Below are positions 51,274 to 62,600 of a DNA stretch of 64,000 nt, piece after piece. A program made the translations under genes and the position numbers. How positions within the stretch are numbered: position 1 is the stretch's first letter; each line of letters opens with the position of its first letter. The DNA comes from Candidatus Chloroploca mongolica (lineage in GTDB: Bacteria; Chloroflexota; Chloroflexia; Chloroflexales; Chloroflexaceae), in NCBI RefSeq assembly GCF_004762035.2, contig NZ_SIJK02000002.1, positions 39,628-103,627 of the forward strand, given 5' to 3'. Below the pieces are notes generated by a model. That model ran no database searches, was not told where the DNA came from, and saw only the letters and a program-made list of their open reading frames with translations.

Positions 51274-51528
51274 TCAATACCTTCGCCAAAAAGGTGGGCC
51301 AGAGCCAATGGCGTCCTAAAGCGGAATTCGCCACCTCAATAGCCCGAAAGTAGTAGAAACACACGTTTCAATAGGCATCACTGAATCCCCTGTAGAATAT
51401 AAAAATGTGTCCGAGAAAACCCGGATCAGGTATTATTTAACCCTGATAGACACACGGACAAGCCGTTTGAGTGATTGTGCTGCGCTACCTGCCTATCCGG
51501 TATCGAGAGAAATTGGCGAAGGTATTGA
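51274..51528. mobile_element. Candidate MITE-like element, 255 bp, with 16-bp terminal inverted repeats
   Basis: TCAATACCTTCGCCAA (51274-51289) is exactly complementary to 51513-51528. GTCG flanks both sides (51270-51273 and 51529-51532), as a 4-bp target duplication would. Inside is a nested stem: tgtccg near 51411 with cggaca near 51458, enclosing atcagg/cctgat. It has no coding frame of note. An RNA structure is the other possibility. It fills the gap before the 1465-residue protein gene. Confidence 0.6.
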
Positions 51529-51583
51529 GTCGTTTTATTTGATTTATTTTCCGACGTTCTGAAGCTTTGCAACGAGTATAACC

Positions 51584-54500
51584 ATGACAACTGAGACATC
51601 GTTAAAAACTGCGGATCAGATGCTTCAAAATATTGAACAAGCTGATCCAGTTTTGATTAAGACAGACGATTTACGTCAAGTTCGTAAACTGCTTGATGAT
51701 GGATACCGTACCGCAAGCAGAAAAGAAATTGAAAAATTTGATGTATTAGATCAACGCTTTCGAAAAGTCGCGCAAAAGCATGTAGATATCCTTATTGCTT
51801 GGTGCCGAGATCGATTGATACGATATGAAGGAAATGAGCAATTACCGCATGATCAAGATATTGATAAATTTTCAGCTAGGTTCCATTCTGCTATGACAGC
51901 AACAGTTGAATTGGTACCAGGCTACTTAAATATAGACGACGTTCAAGCGCTAACTAGTCGGGCTGAGATCCTTGTTGATAACTGGCGCAAGGATCGCGCA
52001 TTTCATGAACTTGAGGCAAAGGCTCGTGCATCATGGGAACGTGCAGATAAACTCGAAAGATCTGAATCAGGGTATGTGATCAATGAACTACTCAAACCAA
52101 TATTGGATGAAATAAATGCATCTCTGCAACATAATGAAAAATGGTCACTTAGCATTCGTGAAAAACTTTTGCTCCTGCGTGATGAAGCCAGACGACGCTA
52201 TGATGATATGCGGGAGCGTCATGAGATACCTACGACGCGCCAGGAGGGTGGTGAACTAGTTCAGGTCATCATTGATTTTGCTGAGCGAGATCGGCGTAAT
52301 TCAAGTCAATTGGTAACATACTTTATTGATGACACGCTCAGTGCTCAAGCTCAATCGATTGAAGTATCCAGAGCTCTTACGGTCGCACGTAATCGCCTAG
52401 TTAATCTTGTCTGGCGTGAACGCATTGATCAGTATATTAGTTCTGCAAAAGAGTATCTGAGTCAGCATCAACCACGTGAAGCCCTAGCGGCACTAGATAA
52501 TTGGAACAAACTGCCTGGTCTTGAAGATGATCGGGTTGGTGTGCCATTGCCACGTCTCTTCAAAAATCGCGTTGAAGATGAAGCAAAGAAGGTTCGCGAA
52601 GAATTAGGCAAATTAGAAGAAGCAGAGCGTTGCTTGGATCAGGCTCAATTACAATCCGATCTCGTTGAAGCGCGTAAACTGGTTGACCGGGGTAGCAGTT
52701 TATATCCAAAAGCTCCTGATCTCATCGCTATAAAAGCGCAACTTAGGCATCGTATTACTGAAGAATTTACCAAGTTGCTGAATGATGCACAGCAGTTCCT
52801 CAAAAGTGAGAATTGGATCTTGCTACAAGCACGTCTTCTTCGGGCACAAGAACTTATTGCACTTGACATGGATGTGCCTGAAGATGTTCGTGATACGTAT
52901 ACTCATTTGCAAAATATCTTTCAACGTATTGAACCACTTATACCCTCACGCCGCGCTCAGTTCACCTTTGCAGAAGAGCGCAAACAGCTCGAGGCTTTAG
53001 CACGCGATCTGCCAACATACTGGACAGATTGGAGCGAAGCCCAGAAGCGGTTGCGTCATCTCCAAGCCAGTACTGATGTTCAATCACTGCTTGTTCGAGC
53101 CGATGGATGTATGCATAAGGCAGCAAGTGCTGATGATCTTCAGGATTTAATCGAAGGTTGCCAGGATCTTAGCACAAAAGCAGCAAGCCAAATTCCTGAG
53201 GAGGAGATCAAAAAGCTCCGAACGATCCAGGCGCAATTGTCGGCCTGGTTGGGATTTGTACGTGCCCGTGATGAACTCGCTCCTTTCATGAACACTACGA
53301 TCAGTGAAGATAATGATAATAATTTCTTTGTTCCTCCTGATCTCAACATTGCTCGTACTGGTATTGCTGAAGCACGCCAGCATGCTAAGGCCGGGGCTGC
53401 AGTCCGTGAGGATAACCTGGATCAAGTGCTGAGTCGGCTTGAAAGAAATGATACTTCAGCCCAAACGAGCCTCCGAGAACTTGAACATGCGCTGAATGAC
53501 CCAGCACCCGATCTGAACATACTTCGCCAGAATTCACAAAAAGTGACACGCTGGTTAAGTAAGCCAACAAGTTATCGTAGTGAGTTCTTGGAGGTACGTC
53601 GTGAGTTGCAGCAACAATTTGTTACGTTTGTCCAGAATGAACTTGATGCAGCAATCACGGTAGCCAAGGAAAACTACTTTACTACATTAGATATTTCATC
53701 CATTGAGCAACTCTTAGATGAGGTGCGGGAATTTGCAGCTGCAAAGCCGCTCGGAGAGCGCGTTGCTTTACCCCTTGCTATCGCAAAAGCTGAGCGCACT
53801 GAGCGTCAGGCGAGTGGTAATTGGGATCATGTGCGTCAAGCATGGGAAGAAGCAGCTCGCCTAGCAGCTCGTGATCCTGAATTGAAAGATTACTGTGAGC
53901 ACCGCAGGTTACAGGCATCAAAACAACATACGCTTCGTCAGGCACGCCTGTTAGGTGATCCTATCGCAGCTGAGCGAGTCTATTATACTCTCTGCGAGGA
54001 AGATAAATTCGAGACTGATCCTGAGGTCTGGTATTGCCATGGAAGTCATTGTCTTGAGACAGTTAAGCAGATGTACCAAAATATTGATGACAAACATATT
54101 GGCAGAAAAGCTTCAATCTATCTGAAAAAGGCACGCTTTTCGCTAACCCGTTCTCAAAGCTTGATCAATGAAACCTCAATGGCATTCATTGGTCAGACGG
54201 GTAATTCACGCTCAACTGACATCAAACCCAAAGTAGAGGCATCTATCATTCAACTTGAACAGTGGCAAGTACTAGGCGATCTTCACACTAAATTTGATGC
54301 TCTCAGGATCGAAAACCTGCTCCCTCCGCTTTCTGATATACGACAAATGACTACTTGGTTTGAACTTGAGCAAACCAAGCCTTCCTTGACTGATAGCACA
54401 CTCTCTTCGTTGCTCAAACGAACCTGGGATCAGCGCATGGCCGGCCTAGTTTCTGAACTTCAGATAAAACTCAACTCATCAAAGGAGCTATTTGAAAAGA

Positions 54501-55981
54501 TTGACATCCTTGCCCTGTTCATCGAGTGCAAACCTCAAGATACACAGGCGCTGAGTGAGTTAAAGAAATTGTTGCTTGAGGCTATTCAGCGCCTCAATCT
54601 AGAGGTAGACGATATCACATATGATTACGATGCTCAACGGTTTAGTCGCCGTTATCAAAAAAACTCGCCAACGATACCCAAAGATAAAGATTTTGCTCGA
54701 TTACAGTTGGACGAGATTATAGTTAGCAATAATCATTTGGAAAACTTAGGCAATGTATTGCATTTATATGGCAATCCACTTAGGCATAGCGATATCAGTG
54801 ATCAAATGCTGACGACGTCTTCGAGCGCGCTCAAGGACTGGTTAAACCAGGTTCAAGAATTGTGTACGACGCTTGATCTAGCGCAGCGTCTCATTGCAGA
54901 TGCGTTGCATGTTCCTGAGCAATTTGCTGCGGCTCGTTATGTCTTGCGTATGCATCAAGGTGAGCCTAAACCAACCCTGCAGCGTGTACCAGAAGCCTTT
55001 GTCCACGCAGGGCATCCCGCTTATCGTGCTTTTACCAAGATACTTGAAGAGAATGAAGGCCAGCGGAAACGCCAAGAAGAGCTTCGCAAGCAACTTGAGA
55101 TATGCTTCCGTTTCGAGCGTGCGATTAGAAGTGACGATCTGCCTACAGTTGGCAGTGACCCCATTATCGAACGTTTACGCCAGTATTTACGCAGTTCCGA
55201 TCCAAAGTATCCACTTGAAGAAGCTGAACATTTGATGAAGGAGATGCGCAGGACAGATCCTTATGATACGTACGGGTTGCAAAGCTCGCTTGTCTATCAA
55301 GATCCTGATGATCATGATAAGTGCTACGAGTCACTCCAGGCCTGTGAAGCAGTCATTGCCCCTAAGGTTCAACAGATGAAGCTGTTACGCCGATGGTTAG
55401 CACAATTTTCGGATGCTCGTAGGGCTGAGTTAAGCGGATCAGGCAGGTCAGCTTGGGATACACAGCGCCAAAAGCTTCAACAGCAGAGCCATCGAAGCCC
55501 ACACGATCTCGCCACGTCCCGGAACGAGTTTCGCAAGATCTTGCAAGACCTAAAAGCGACGCTTGATGCTTTGAGCGATCAGGCCATGCATACCTATCTT
55601 CAACACAACCATCAGCGTAATCTTCTACCGGGTCTCGATGATCAAGCCTTCAAAGTGTATCAGGCAGCAACAGGTCTGGTTGCGCAGCGAGATGAACACC
55701 GAGATTATTTTACGAAAGCAGTCAATGAAGCTGAACAGGACGAACGTAACCTGGATGATCGCATCAAGAAGTACGAACCAACATGGGCCACCCTAACAGC
55801 ATCTTACAATCAATTGATGAACAGACGGCGTAATTGGGCCCAAAGTCAAGAATGGGAGACCTTTAATGATGCTGCAACAACTTTTGCCAACATCTGTCGA
55901 GATTATGAACCCTTTCAAGTGTACTTGAATGATGTCTACCAGCGTACCGGGCTTGACCATCCATCCCGCAAGTCTCATTAG
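51584..55981 (+). CDS. Very large helical repeat/coiled-coil protein, scaffold candidate
   Basis: I recognise no catalytic domain. The 1465-residue protein is predicted almost wholly helical, with many Glu/Arg/Lys/Leu-rich stretches (for example KKVREELGKLEEAERCLDQ) and TPR-like parts (REALAALDNWNKLPG, WDHVRQAWEEAARLAARDP). It has no signal peptide or evident membrane segment. It is likely a cytoplasmic scaffold. It starts the last operon of the window: a metallophosphoesterase gene follows after about 37 bases, then a membrane vWA gene and the tubulin-like gene, each separated by 10-15 bases. ATG 51584 is 55 bases after the MITE-like element, with only a weak RBS. Confidence 0.75.
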   Translation: MTTETSLKTADQMLQNIEQADPVLIKTDDLRQVRKLLDDGYRTASRKEIEKFDVLDQRFRKVAQKHVDILIAWCRDRLIRYEGNEQLPHDQDIDKFSARFHSAMTATVELVPGYLNIDDVQALTSRAEILVDNWRKDRAFHELEAKARASWERADKLERSESGYVINELLKPILDEINASLQHNEKWSLSIREKLLLLRDEARRRYDDMRERHEIPTTRQEGGELVQVIIDFAERDRRNSSQLVTYFIDDTLSAQAQSIEVSRALTVARNRLVNLVWRERIDQYISSAKEYLSQHQPREALAALDNWNKLPGLEDDRVGVPLPRLFKNRVEDEAKKVREELGKLEEAERCLDQAQLQSDLVEARKLVDRGSSLYPKAPDLIAIKAQLRHRITEEFTKLLNDAQQFLKSENWILLQARLLRAQELIALDMDVPEDVRDTYTHLQNIFQRIEPLIPSRRAQFTFAEERKQLEALARDLPTYWTDWSEAQKRLRHLQASTDVQSLLVRADGCMHKAASADDLQDLIEGCQDLSTKAASQIPEEEIKKLRTIQAQLSAWLGFVRARDELAPFMNTTISEDNDNNFFVPPDLNIARTGIAEARQHAKAGAAVREDNLDQVLSRLERNDTSAQTSLRELEHALNDPAPDLNILRQNSQKVTRWLSKPTSYRSEFLEVRRELQQQFVTFVQNELDAAITVAKENYFTTLDISSIEQLLDEVREFAAAKPLGERVALPLAIAKAERTERQASGNWDHVRQAWEEAARLAARDPELKDYCEHRRLQASKQHTLRQARLLGDPIAAERVYYTLCEEDKFETDPEVWYCHGSHCLETVKQMYQNIDDKHIGRKASIYLKKARFSLTRSQSLINETSMAFIGQTGNSRSTDIKPKVEASIIQLEQWQVLGDLHTKFDALRIENLLPPLSDIRQMTTWFELEQTKPSLTDSTLSSLLKRTWDQRMAGLVSELQIKLNSSKELFEKIDILALFIECKPQDTQALSELKKLLLEAIQRLNLEVDDITYDYDAQRFSRRYQKNSPTIPKDKDFARLQLDEIIVSNNHLENLGNVLHLYGNPLRHSDISDQMLTTSSSALKDWLNQVQELCTTLDLAQRLIADALHVPEQFAAARYVLRMHQGEPKPTLQRVPEAFVHAGHPAYRAFTKILEENEGQRKRQEELRKQLEICFRFERAIRSDDLPTVGSDPIIERLRQYLRSSDPKYPLEEAEHLMKEMRRTDPYDTYGLQSSLVYQDPDDHDKCYESLQACEAVIAPKVQQMKLLRRWLAQFSDARRAELSGSGRSAWDTQRQKLQQQSHRSPHDLATSRNEFRKILQDLKATLDALSDQAMHTYLQHNHQRNLLPGLDDQAFKVYQAATGLVAQRDEHRDYFTKAVNEAEQDERNLDDRIKKYEPTWATLTASYNQLMNRRRNWAQSQEWETFNDAATTFANICRDYEPFQVYLNDVYQRTGLDHPSRKSH

Positions 55982-56018
55982 ACACCTACAGGCTCGGAGC
56001 AGAGCCTGATTGAAAGTG

Positions 56019-56999
56019 ATGAGCATGACTGATCCTGAAACCATCATTCTTCTAGCTGATATTCACGCGAATGACGTGGCGCTCAGCGCAGTTATGCACG
56101 ATGTGCGCTCACGTTATGGTCAGCGAGGTGCTTTATGCATCTGGTTTCTGGGCGATCTCTTTGGTCGTGGGCCCGAACCTGCTAAGGTCTGGCGGATGCT
56201 GCGTAGCTACCACCCAGAAGTTATGCTCCTTGGCAACCATGAGTATGGTTTGTTAGGATGGCATCAAAGTATTCATTCAGATGTACTTTTTGATGGTCCT
56301 TTCAATCCTAATGATTGGCATATCTTGCTCATTCATCGCCAGCACCTCTGTGATCTTGGACTTTTAATTCTTGATGCTAGTGGCAAACCTATTGGTGGCG
56401 AAGTATTTGATCGATTGAATGATGCACCTACAGTCACAACTCCTCGATCAGGGGTTTATCTGCTTCACGGTGGGGCCAACCGTTCTGTCGATGATGGAGC
56501 TCAACTCGGACATGCGCATGACCTGGTTGAGCATCTTGTATGGGGCTACGTAAAGGAGCCACACCATATGACTCAGACGCTGGCGACTCTCCAGTGGTTG
56601 AGTGCATCACCTCCGATGCATAAGGGTTGGCAAGTCACACAGCCTGAACCGCCTCATATCATGATCGTAGGCCATTCCCATAGACGAATCCTTGCCCAGT
56701 TAAGTACAGAAGGCGAGGTTCTCTGGGAAGAGCCAGTAAAAACCGAGACACCATATCAATATCAGTTTAGCGCTGCAACCCCGCTCTTACTATCACCAGG
56801 CAGTGTTGGCTTTGCTCGTGAGCAACACGATCGCAAGGCAAGTTATGCGGTGCTTGAACTCCTGAACCATAACCAGTGCAAGATCACGTTTCATGCGGTC
56901 AATTATGACCGCAAGAGTGTGTGCGACACCATGCGCATACAGGGCTATCCTGAATCAATCATACGCCAACTCACCCTTCCGGGTGAAGATGTCTTCTGA
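56019..56999 (+). CDS. Calcineurin-like metallophosphoesterase
   Basis: The roughly 326-residue protein has the full set of metallophosphoesterase motifs: ILLADIHAND (D-x-H), FLGDLFGRGPEP (GD-x-x-x-RG), LLGNHEYGL (GNHE), LLHGGANRS and VGHSHRR (GHSH). The spacing fits PP1-type/diadenosine-tetraphosphatase-like enzymes, but the substrate may be a phosphoprotein or cyclic nucleotide. Start could be ATG 56019 or 56025; neither has a clear ribosome site. It lies between the large helical protein and the membrane vWA gene, adding another phosphatase to the cluster. Confidence 0.88.
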   Translation: MSMTDPETIILLADIHANDVALSAVMHDVRSRYGQRGALCIWFLGDLFGRGPEPAKVWRMLRSYHPEVMLLGNHEYGLLGWHQSIHSDVLFDGPFNPNDWHILLIHRQHLCDLGLLILDASGKPIGGEVFDRLNDAPTVTTPRSGVYLLHGGANRSVDDGAQLGHAHDLVEHLVWGYVKEPHHMTQTLATLQWLSASPPMHKGWQVTQPEPPHIMIVGHSHRRILAQLSTEGEVLWEEPVKTETPYQYQFSAATPLLLSPGSVGFAREQHDRKASYAVLELLNHNQCKITFHAVNYDRKSVCDTMRIQGYPESIIRQLTLPGEDVF

Positions 57000-57009
57000 G
57001 GTTGCAACT

Positions 57010-59655
57010 ATGAAGCGCACGCTATTTCTTCTGACGCTGTACTGGGTGATCATCGGCTTATGCAGTACCACCCCGGTCAGTCTGGCTGCACCGCCTCCCC
57101 AAACAACCCAGGGTGGACGATGTAGTGAGCTCCAGGTTGTCTTCCTCGTTGATCAGAGTGGTTCGATGTCAGATGCACAAGCCCCCAGTGATCCAAATGG
57201 CTTACGCTATCTTGGGCCACAACGTGCGATTGAAGTTCTTAGCACGCTTCGCTATCAGAGCTATACCGACTCCAAAATGCAAGTTAGTGTAGTCAATTTT
57301 GGCACACAACCTGCAACCGCTCTCGATTGGTTTGAGCTTGATGCCACCAATCAGGCCCAGCATCAACAACTTCAGCAGGCACTCGCGCCGGCGTTCTTCG
57401 CTGCCAATCTTGGCTTTACCAACCACCGAGCAGCTTTCGAGAATGCATCTGCACTCTTTGCGGTGATTGAAGATCCCGGACGCATACCAACACCCGGTGA
57501 TCTTTGTCCAACCCGAGCGGTGATTATGTTGACTGATGGTGCACCGCAACTTACTTTCAATGATCCCTCCGATTTTCACGCGACTCACCTCAATGATCTA
57601 TCCAGGTATGTACGCCAGTTTATGCCTTTGCCACAGTACCAGATCTATGTTATTGGGGTTGATACAACCAATAACTATTGGAGTACGGTACGGCCTTTCT
57701 GGGAACAGATTGCAGGCGATCCGAGTCGGGTTGTACGTGTCACTACCCCAGAAGAGATGAGCGCCTATGTTCTCTCTATTGCAGAAGATTTGACACGTTC
57801 ATTAGCCCTTGGCACAGGTGGGGCAGTGCCGACAACAGCCTGTATTACTGATGGAAGACTGGTGGTTCCACCTTTTGTGCAAGAATTGCGCCTGACCTTG
57901 ATTAAGCCTAGGGACGATATTACGCTGCAAGTCGAGGATGCGCCAGGTCGTTTGCTCGTTCCTTCACGTACTGATGTTGTCGTTGAGTTGCAGGGTCGCA
58001 ATGAACCAATCGAGACCTTGATTGTACGGCAACCACAGCCTGGTATCTGGAATGTGCTGACCCAACTTCCGCCCCCCCCCACACCCGATGCCTGTCAGAT
58101 CAGGATGTTCGCTTTTAGTGCTGCGGTACAGGCTTCAACTCCGGCACCTGCAGATACTGTGCAGTTTAAGCAACTACCTCTCTCGTTGAAGATCGCAGAT
58201 GGATCGGGCACAAGTCTACCAAACTATGGGTCGCAATATCCGCTTGAAGTCGAGGCCAGGCTTGTCAGTGCGACCGAACCCATCAGCGTGATCGTAGACC
58301 TGGAGCGTGAGCCTGATTACACCTATAGCGGCAAGCTCACGCCTCTCAGTGCAGGGCCTCATCGCCTGGAAGTACGCGCTGCGTCACGCGATCCCGAAGG
58401 CAATTCTGTGATGGTCATGGACTTTAAACCCGTCGCTAATCTTGACATTGCGCCGGTAAACCTTGAGCTTCATGGCTTCACGACCACGCGCTTGCCTCAA
58501 CACGGAACGACCCCGATTAGCTTGACCCTGACAACGCCGCAAGGCCCCGTTCGACTGGATCTGCCATTTGAGCTTACTGCAAACCTAGGTTTACCTGGAG
58601 GTTCATCAGTCGCGCTCCTTCCTCAGGATCTTGGGAATGGCATCTATCAGATTGATCTTATTCCAGATCAAGTGGGCATCTATCGCTTTAGCTATCGTGG
58701 TACGGTTGCAACTCCCTCCGGAGAGGTCGAACTTGGTACCGGTACTCTAGATTTTGAAGTCTTCCCTACGACGCGCATCAATGCTCAGCTTGTCACACCG
58801 ACTGGTGGGAGCTTTGTTGCGACTGATTGGCGCCTCCAGCCCACTGGTCTGACGCTGGATGTGCAACTCGTTGACGAGGCAGGTAATCAGGTTAGTCCAG
58901 GGGCAATCCGGGCTGCTGACCAGCAACAGGTGCTGCGAGCCACTGTGCTTGATACCCAGCAACGGGTTGTCTTAGACAATGTTATCCTCGAAGGCCTTGG
59001 TCGCCCAGGTCTCTTTCGTCTCGATGCCGCCAACCTTGGGCGCGGTACCTATACTGTCATCATTGAACCTCTGGCTCCACTCGGTGAGGGATTTGTGTGG
59101 AGTAACCCTAACTGGTCACACTCCCTCGCTGGGCGCATCAGTCCACTCTTTTTCGCTGCTGTCGCAGGTGGCCTCCTCTTGATCGCAAGTGTCATTGGCA
59201 TGGGCTTGGGCATCCGACGCAGAAGACGCTGCCCCCTCTCGGGGTTCATCCGTATTTATCAAGATCTCCCAACCAGCGACGGAGATACCTACCAAAAAGA
59301 GATCTATAAAGCCCAGTTGCCAGGGCGGAACAAAGTTGTGCTTACTCCGTCGGGAGGACTGATCGGATGGTTGGAACGACTCTTAAGAATGCCCTTGGGA
59401 AGAGGGAGAATGCTTCCCTTTAAGCTCATCGTGGTCAGATGTCGCAATGAGGACGATGCGAAAGCGAAACGCGCCCACCTCGAGATCACCCTCACCAATG
59501 GCAAACCCCTAAGCATTACGTTAGGGCCAGACACACCACCCCGTAGTCTACCTGACGGCTCAATGCTCGAAAAAGGCCCTCGCTCACCAATAATATCTGG
59601 TGTAGGCGGGTACGCTAGTATTCCAGATGATTTTCCAACCACGAACCGCCTGTAA
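57010..59655 (+). CDS. Exported, membrane-anchored vWA domain protein
   Basis: The 881-residue protein has a signal peptide (MKRTLFLLTLYWVIIGLC..SLAAP), a vWA domain from about residue 38 with VFLVDQSGSMSD (MIDAS), MQVSVVNFG and MLTDGAPQL, several beta-rich Ig-like extracellular segments (about 300-700), one membrane helix (about 711-735, LFFAAVAGGLLLIASVIGMG), and an Arg-rich start to a cytoplasmic tail of about 145 residues. So the vWA is outside and the tail inside, a layout suited to linking the envelope to the cytoplasmic machinery. ATG 57010 lies 8 bases after the metallophosphoesterase stop; upstream in-frame starts would overlap that gene. Confidence 0.85.
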   Translation: MKRTLFLLTLYWVIIGLCSTTPVSLAAPPPQTTQGGRCSELQVVFLVDQSGSMSDAQAPSDPNGLRYLGPQRAIEVLSTLRYQSYTDSKMQVSVVNFGTQPATALDWFELDATNQAQHQQLQQALAPAFFAANLGFTNHRAAFENASALFAVIEDPGRIPTPGDLCPTRAVIMLTDGAPQLTFNDPSDFHATHLNDLSRYVRQFMPLPQYQIYVIGVDTTNNYWSTVRPFWEQIAGDPSRVVRVTTPEEMSAYVLSIAEDLTRSLALGTGGAVPTTACITDGRLVVPPFVQELRLTLIKPRDDITLQVEDAPGRLLVPSRTDVVVELQGRNEPIETLIVRQPQPGIWNVLTQLPPPPTPDACQIRMFAFSAAVQASTPAPADTVQFKQLPLSLKIADGSGTSLPNYGSQYPLEVEARLVSATEPISVIVDLEREPDYTYSGKLTPLSAGPHRLEVRAASRDPEGNSVMVMDFKPVANLDIAPVNLELHGFTTTRLPQHGTTPISLTLTTPQGPVRLDLPFELTANLGLPGGSSVALLPQDLGNGIYQIDLIPDQVGIYRFSYRGTVATPSGEVELGTGTLDFEVFPTTRINAQLVTPTGGSFVATDWRLQPTGLTLDVQLVDEAGNQVSPGAIRAADQQQVLRATVLDTQQRVVLDNVILEGLGRPGLFRLDAANLGRGTYTVIIEPLAPLGEGFVWSNPNWSHSLAGRISPLFFAAVAGGLLLIASVIGMGLGIRRRRRCPLSGFIRIYQDLPTSDGDTYQKEIYKAQLPGRNKVVLTPSGGLIGWLERLLRMPLGRGRMLPFKLIVVRCRNEDDAKAKRAHLEITLTNGKPLSITLGPDTPPRSLPDGSMLEKGPRSPIISGVGGYASIPDDFPTTNRL

Positions 59656-59670
59656 GCCAAGGAGACTCTG

Positions 59671-62600
59671 ATGACTGATACAACCAACGAAACGTTTAAG
59701 GCAATACCAACCCTCGTTATAGGTGTTGGCGGTACGGGCCTCAAGGTGGCTACCTACATTAAGAAGAGTCTGCAAGAGGCGAACCGCAACCGTCTGCCTG
59801 AACGCATGGCGTTGATGGTACTCGATACCGAGCGTACCGCACGCTTTCAGGCTGGCGGTTGGGGTAGAGAACGTGATCATAACCACGCCACTGGGCCAGT
59901 TAAGCTCGATATTGGTGAGTATATCGCTCTCTCGGGTACCATTTTAGAATTGGGCAAGGCGATCAAAGAGGAGCAGATCGAGGCGGCAGGCGATCCGAAA
60001 GCCCGCCGTGGTCAGCCCCGCCGCCACCTCAGTTCGTGGTTCCAGGCGCACCACTACCTTGATCAGGTTGCGGTTGACTCTTCGCTCTGGAACCTTGATA
60101 TTGGTGCGGGACGCTACCGCCAGTTTGGGCGCATGGCCCTCTTTGCCCGTTTGAAGCAGTTCACCGACTCACTACAGAGCGCACTTGGCACGATCAAGAA
60201 GCAGGAGGCGAGCAAGATCCATGTCCACGTCATTGGCTCTCTATCAGGCGGCACCGGCTCGGCCCTCTTCGTGGATGTGCCCCATATTGTGAAGCAGATT
60301 GCCAGTTCGGCTGGCTTTAATCAAGCGCCTGTGGTCTTTGGCCACTTTGTTTTGGCGGAAGGTTTTCGCGGCACACCCGAAGTTGAACTCAATAATGCTG
60401 ACCGTAAAGCGGATTATGATGCGCGCTGTTTTGCCGCTCTCCGCGAACTCAAGCGCCTCCAAGGGGCGGTAATTAACCAGATTGGGGGCTATCCCCTCAC
60501 CTACGATCCGCAAGGCTCAGGGGTACTCAATAGCCCGATGACCGAAAGCCCCTACAGCAGCGTCTACCTCTATGATGGGCAGCGGGATAACAACCCGATC
60601 AACGGATTGGTGATCGAACAGGGTTTAGCACCAGCGATCGCCGATGTGGTTGTTGCCTATATTGATGACCGTTCAGGTGATACCTTCTGCGCCCATTCGG
60701 TCAACTTCAAGTCCTTCTATGCTTCAGCAAGGATTCCTGCTGGCACACCCACCTTCGGGAGCGTTGGTACCTATACCATCGAACTGCCGATCTACCACAT
60801 TACCGAGCGCTGGGTGCATACGCTCGCCCGTGAATTGCTCAACACCCTGGCGACACCAAGCCAAACGGATGGCGATGATGTTCCCATCGGCTTGATTGCT
60901 AATCAACCGGGAGGGGCAACGAGAGAGCCGCTCGCTGCGGCGGAAAAGTGGCTAAAGGAGAGTAATACTGCGCTCATTAACAAGCTGACCCAGTGGGCAA
61001 TCCAGAGTGGGCACACACCCATTATTCGTCAGCAGGTGGTTGATGAGATACTTAACCAGGATGCCGCTGCATGGCAGCAGCATCTCGCACCGAGCGATGC
61101 TCAATGGCAAGCGTGGGTGGACGAAGCGCGGGCCAAACTTGAAGGGAGCCTGCAAGAAAAGGAGAGTAGCTACTTTGTCGATCATCAGCAGCCGGGCAAT
61201 ACGCACGAGCAGCGTGCCGCCAATCTGCGCACCGAAGTAGATGCGAAGCTACGCCAAATGATTGGCGATAGCGAGGATGTCTGGATGCGCTCCGGTGGTG
61301 ACTTCCGCAGCGCCCTCGTTCGCCTTGGCTACCACCATGTTCAGTCATTCAATGAACTGCTGGTCAAGTGGCTGCGTGAGATGCTCAATGGCGATGCCAA
61401 TGTTGGCAGCGCCCGTGAATGCAAACAGGGTAAGTTGGGCTACGTGCAAGCCTTTCTGCGCCACATTGATGGGCTGCTCAAAGCGAGCTCCGCTATGCTC
61501 AAACAGGCTGCCGAGCAGAGCAGTACGAAGCGCAAGGCAACCTACGATGCCATTGCCAGTGATCGCCGCCAGGCCGCCGACAAGATGGCTCATGGTGCCG
61601 GTTTTCTGAGCGGCAATTTGAAGGAGTATCGCAATATCTCAGATGACCTAGCCCAGTTCCACAAGGCCGACATCGCCCGCAAGGTGGTCTACGATCTTGT
61701 TGAACAGTTGCAGGGTATTGTTGAACAGGCGCTACAGGAGGTAGAACTCTGGGTGCGTATTTTGGCCACTGCACGCCCGGTCGAGGGTGGCATGTATGGC
61801 CTGCTGCTTGAGGGCTTAAAGGCGATTGATCTCGATCGGGCGCAGGCGAAGAATGAGGTGCGTTGGGTCATTGATGATCAAGAGGGCAACGACCAGTACA
61901 TTGCTGAGTGCAGGGATCGCTACTCGCGCGACAGGCTCGATGAATTGCTGAACACGATCGAGTGGAAGATTGGACGCCCCGATAGCAATAGCCCCCTACG
62001 TATTGAGTTGCACCTGCAGGGAAAGGGTATGGATCGCCAGGCAGGCGCACCAGAGCAACGCGAACGGGGCGCACGCAACCTAGCTCGGCTCCTAGACCGC
62101 TGCCGTAGCTTCTATGCCCCTGCCTGGTCTGAGATGTCGGTCACCGCCTATCTCTACCAGAACTGGAACTACCGAGTACAGGATCTCGCCGCCCGTGTCT
62201 ATGATAAGAGCGGCTATCTGCTCCAACTCAGCGATCCGAATATGCCGCCTCCGAAGCAAACGGACTACCTCCGTGTCTGTATGCATGGTCTCTCGCAAGA
62301 GGAAACCAACTTCCTGGGTCAATTGCGTACTGCGGTTGCCACGCGGTTTGGCACAACCACCAGTATTGAGGAGCGCAAGAAGCTCTCTGAAGGCAGCGTA
62401 GCCGCCGTCGGGCATGACTCGCGTGATCGCTTTAAGCTGACCTTCATCATGTTTGGTGATCTGATCCAGGCCCATCAGATGACCAGCTATCGTGCTGCTC
62501 AACCGAGCTACCATCAGATCAGCGGCTCTGAGACTGCGTGGCGCCCCTTGCACATCCTTCCTGCCGAGAATAACGCCCTCGCAATTGAACGCGCCTTGCA

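Noticed and set aside
56893..57009. Longer start for the membrane vWA protein
   Set aside because: The extension overlaps the metallophosphoesterase gene and lacks a signal peptide; ATG 57010 begins a clean signal peptide.
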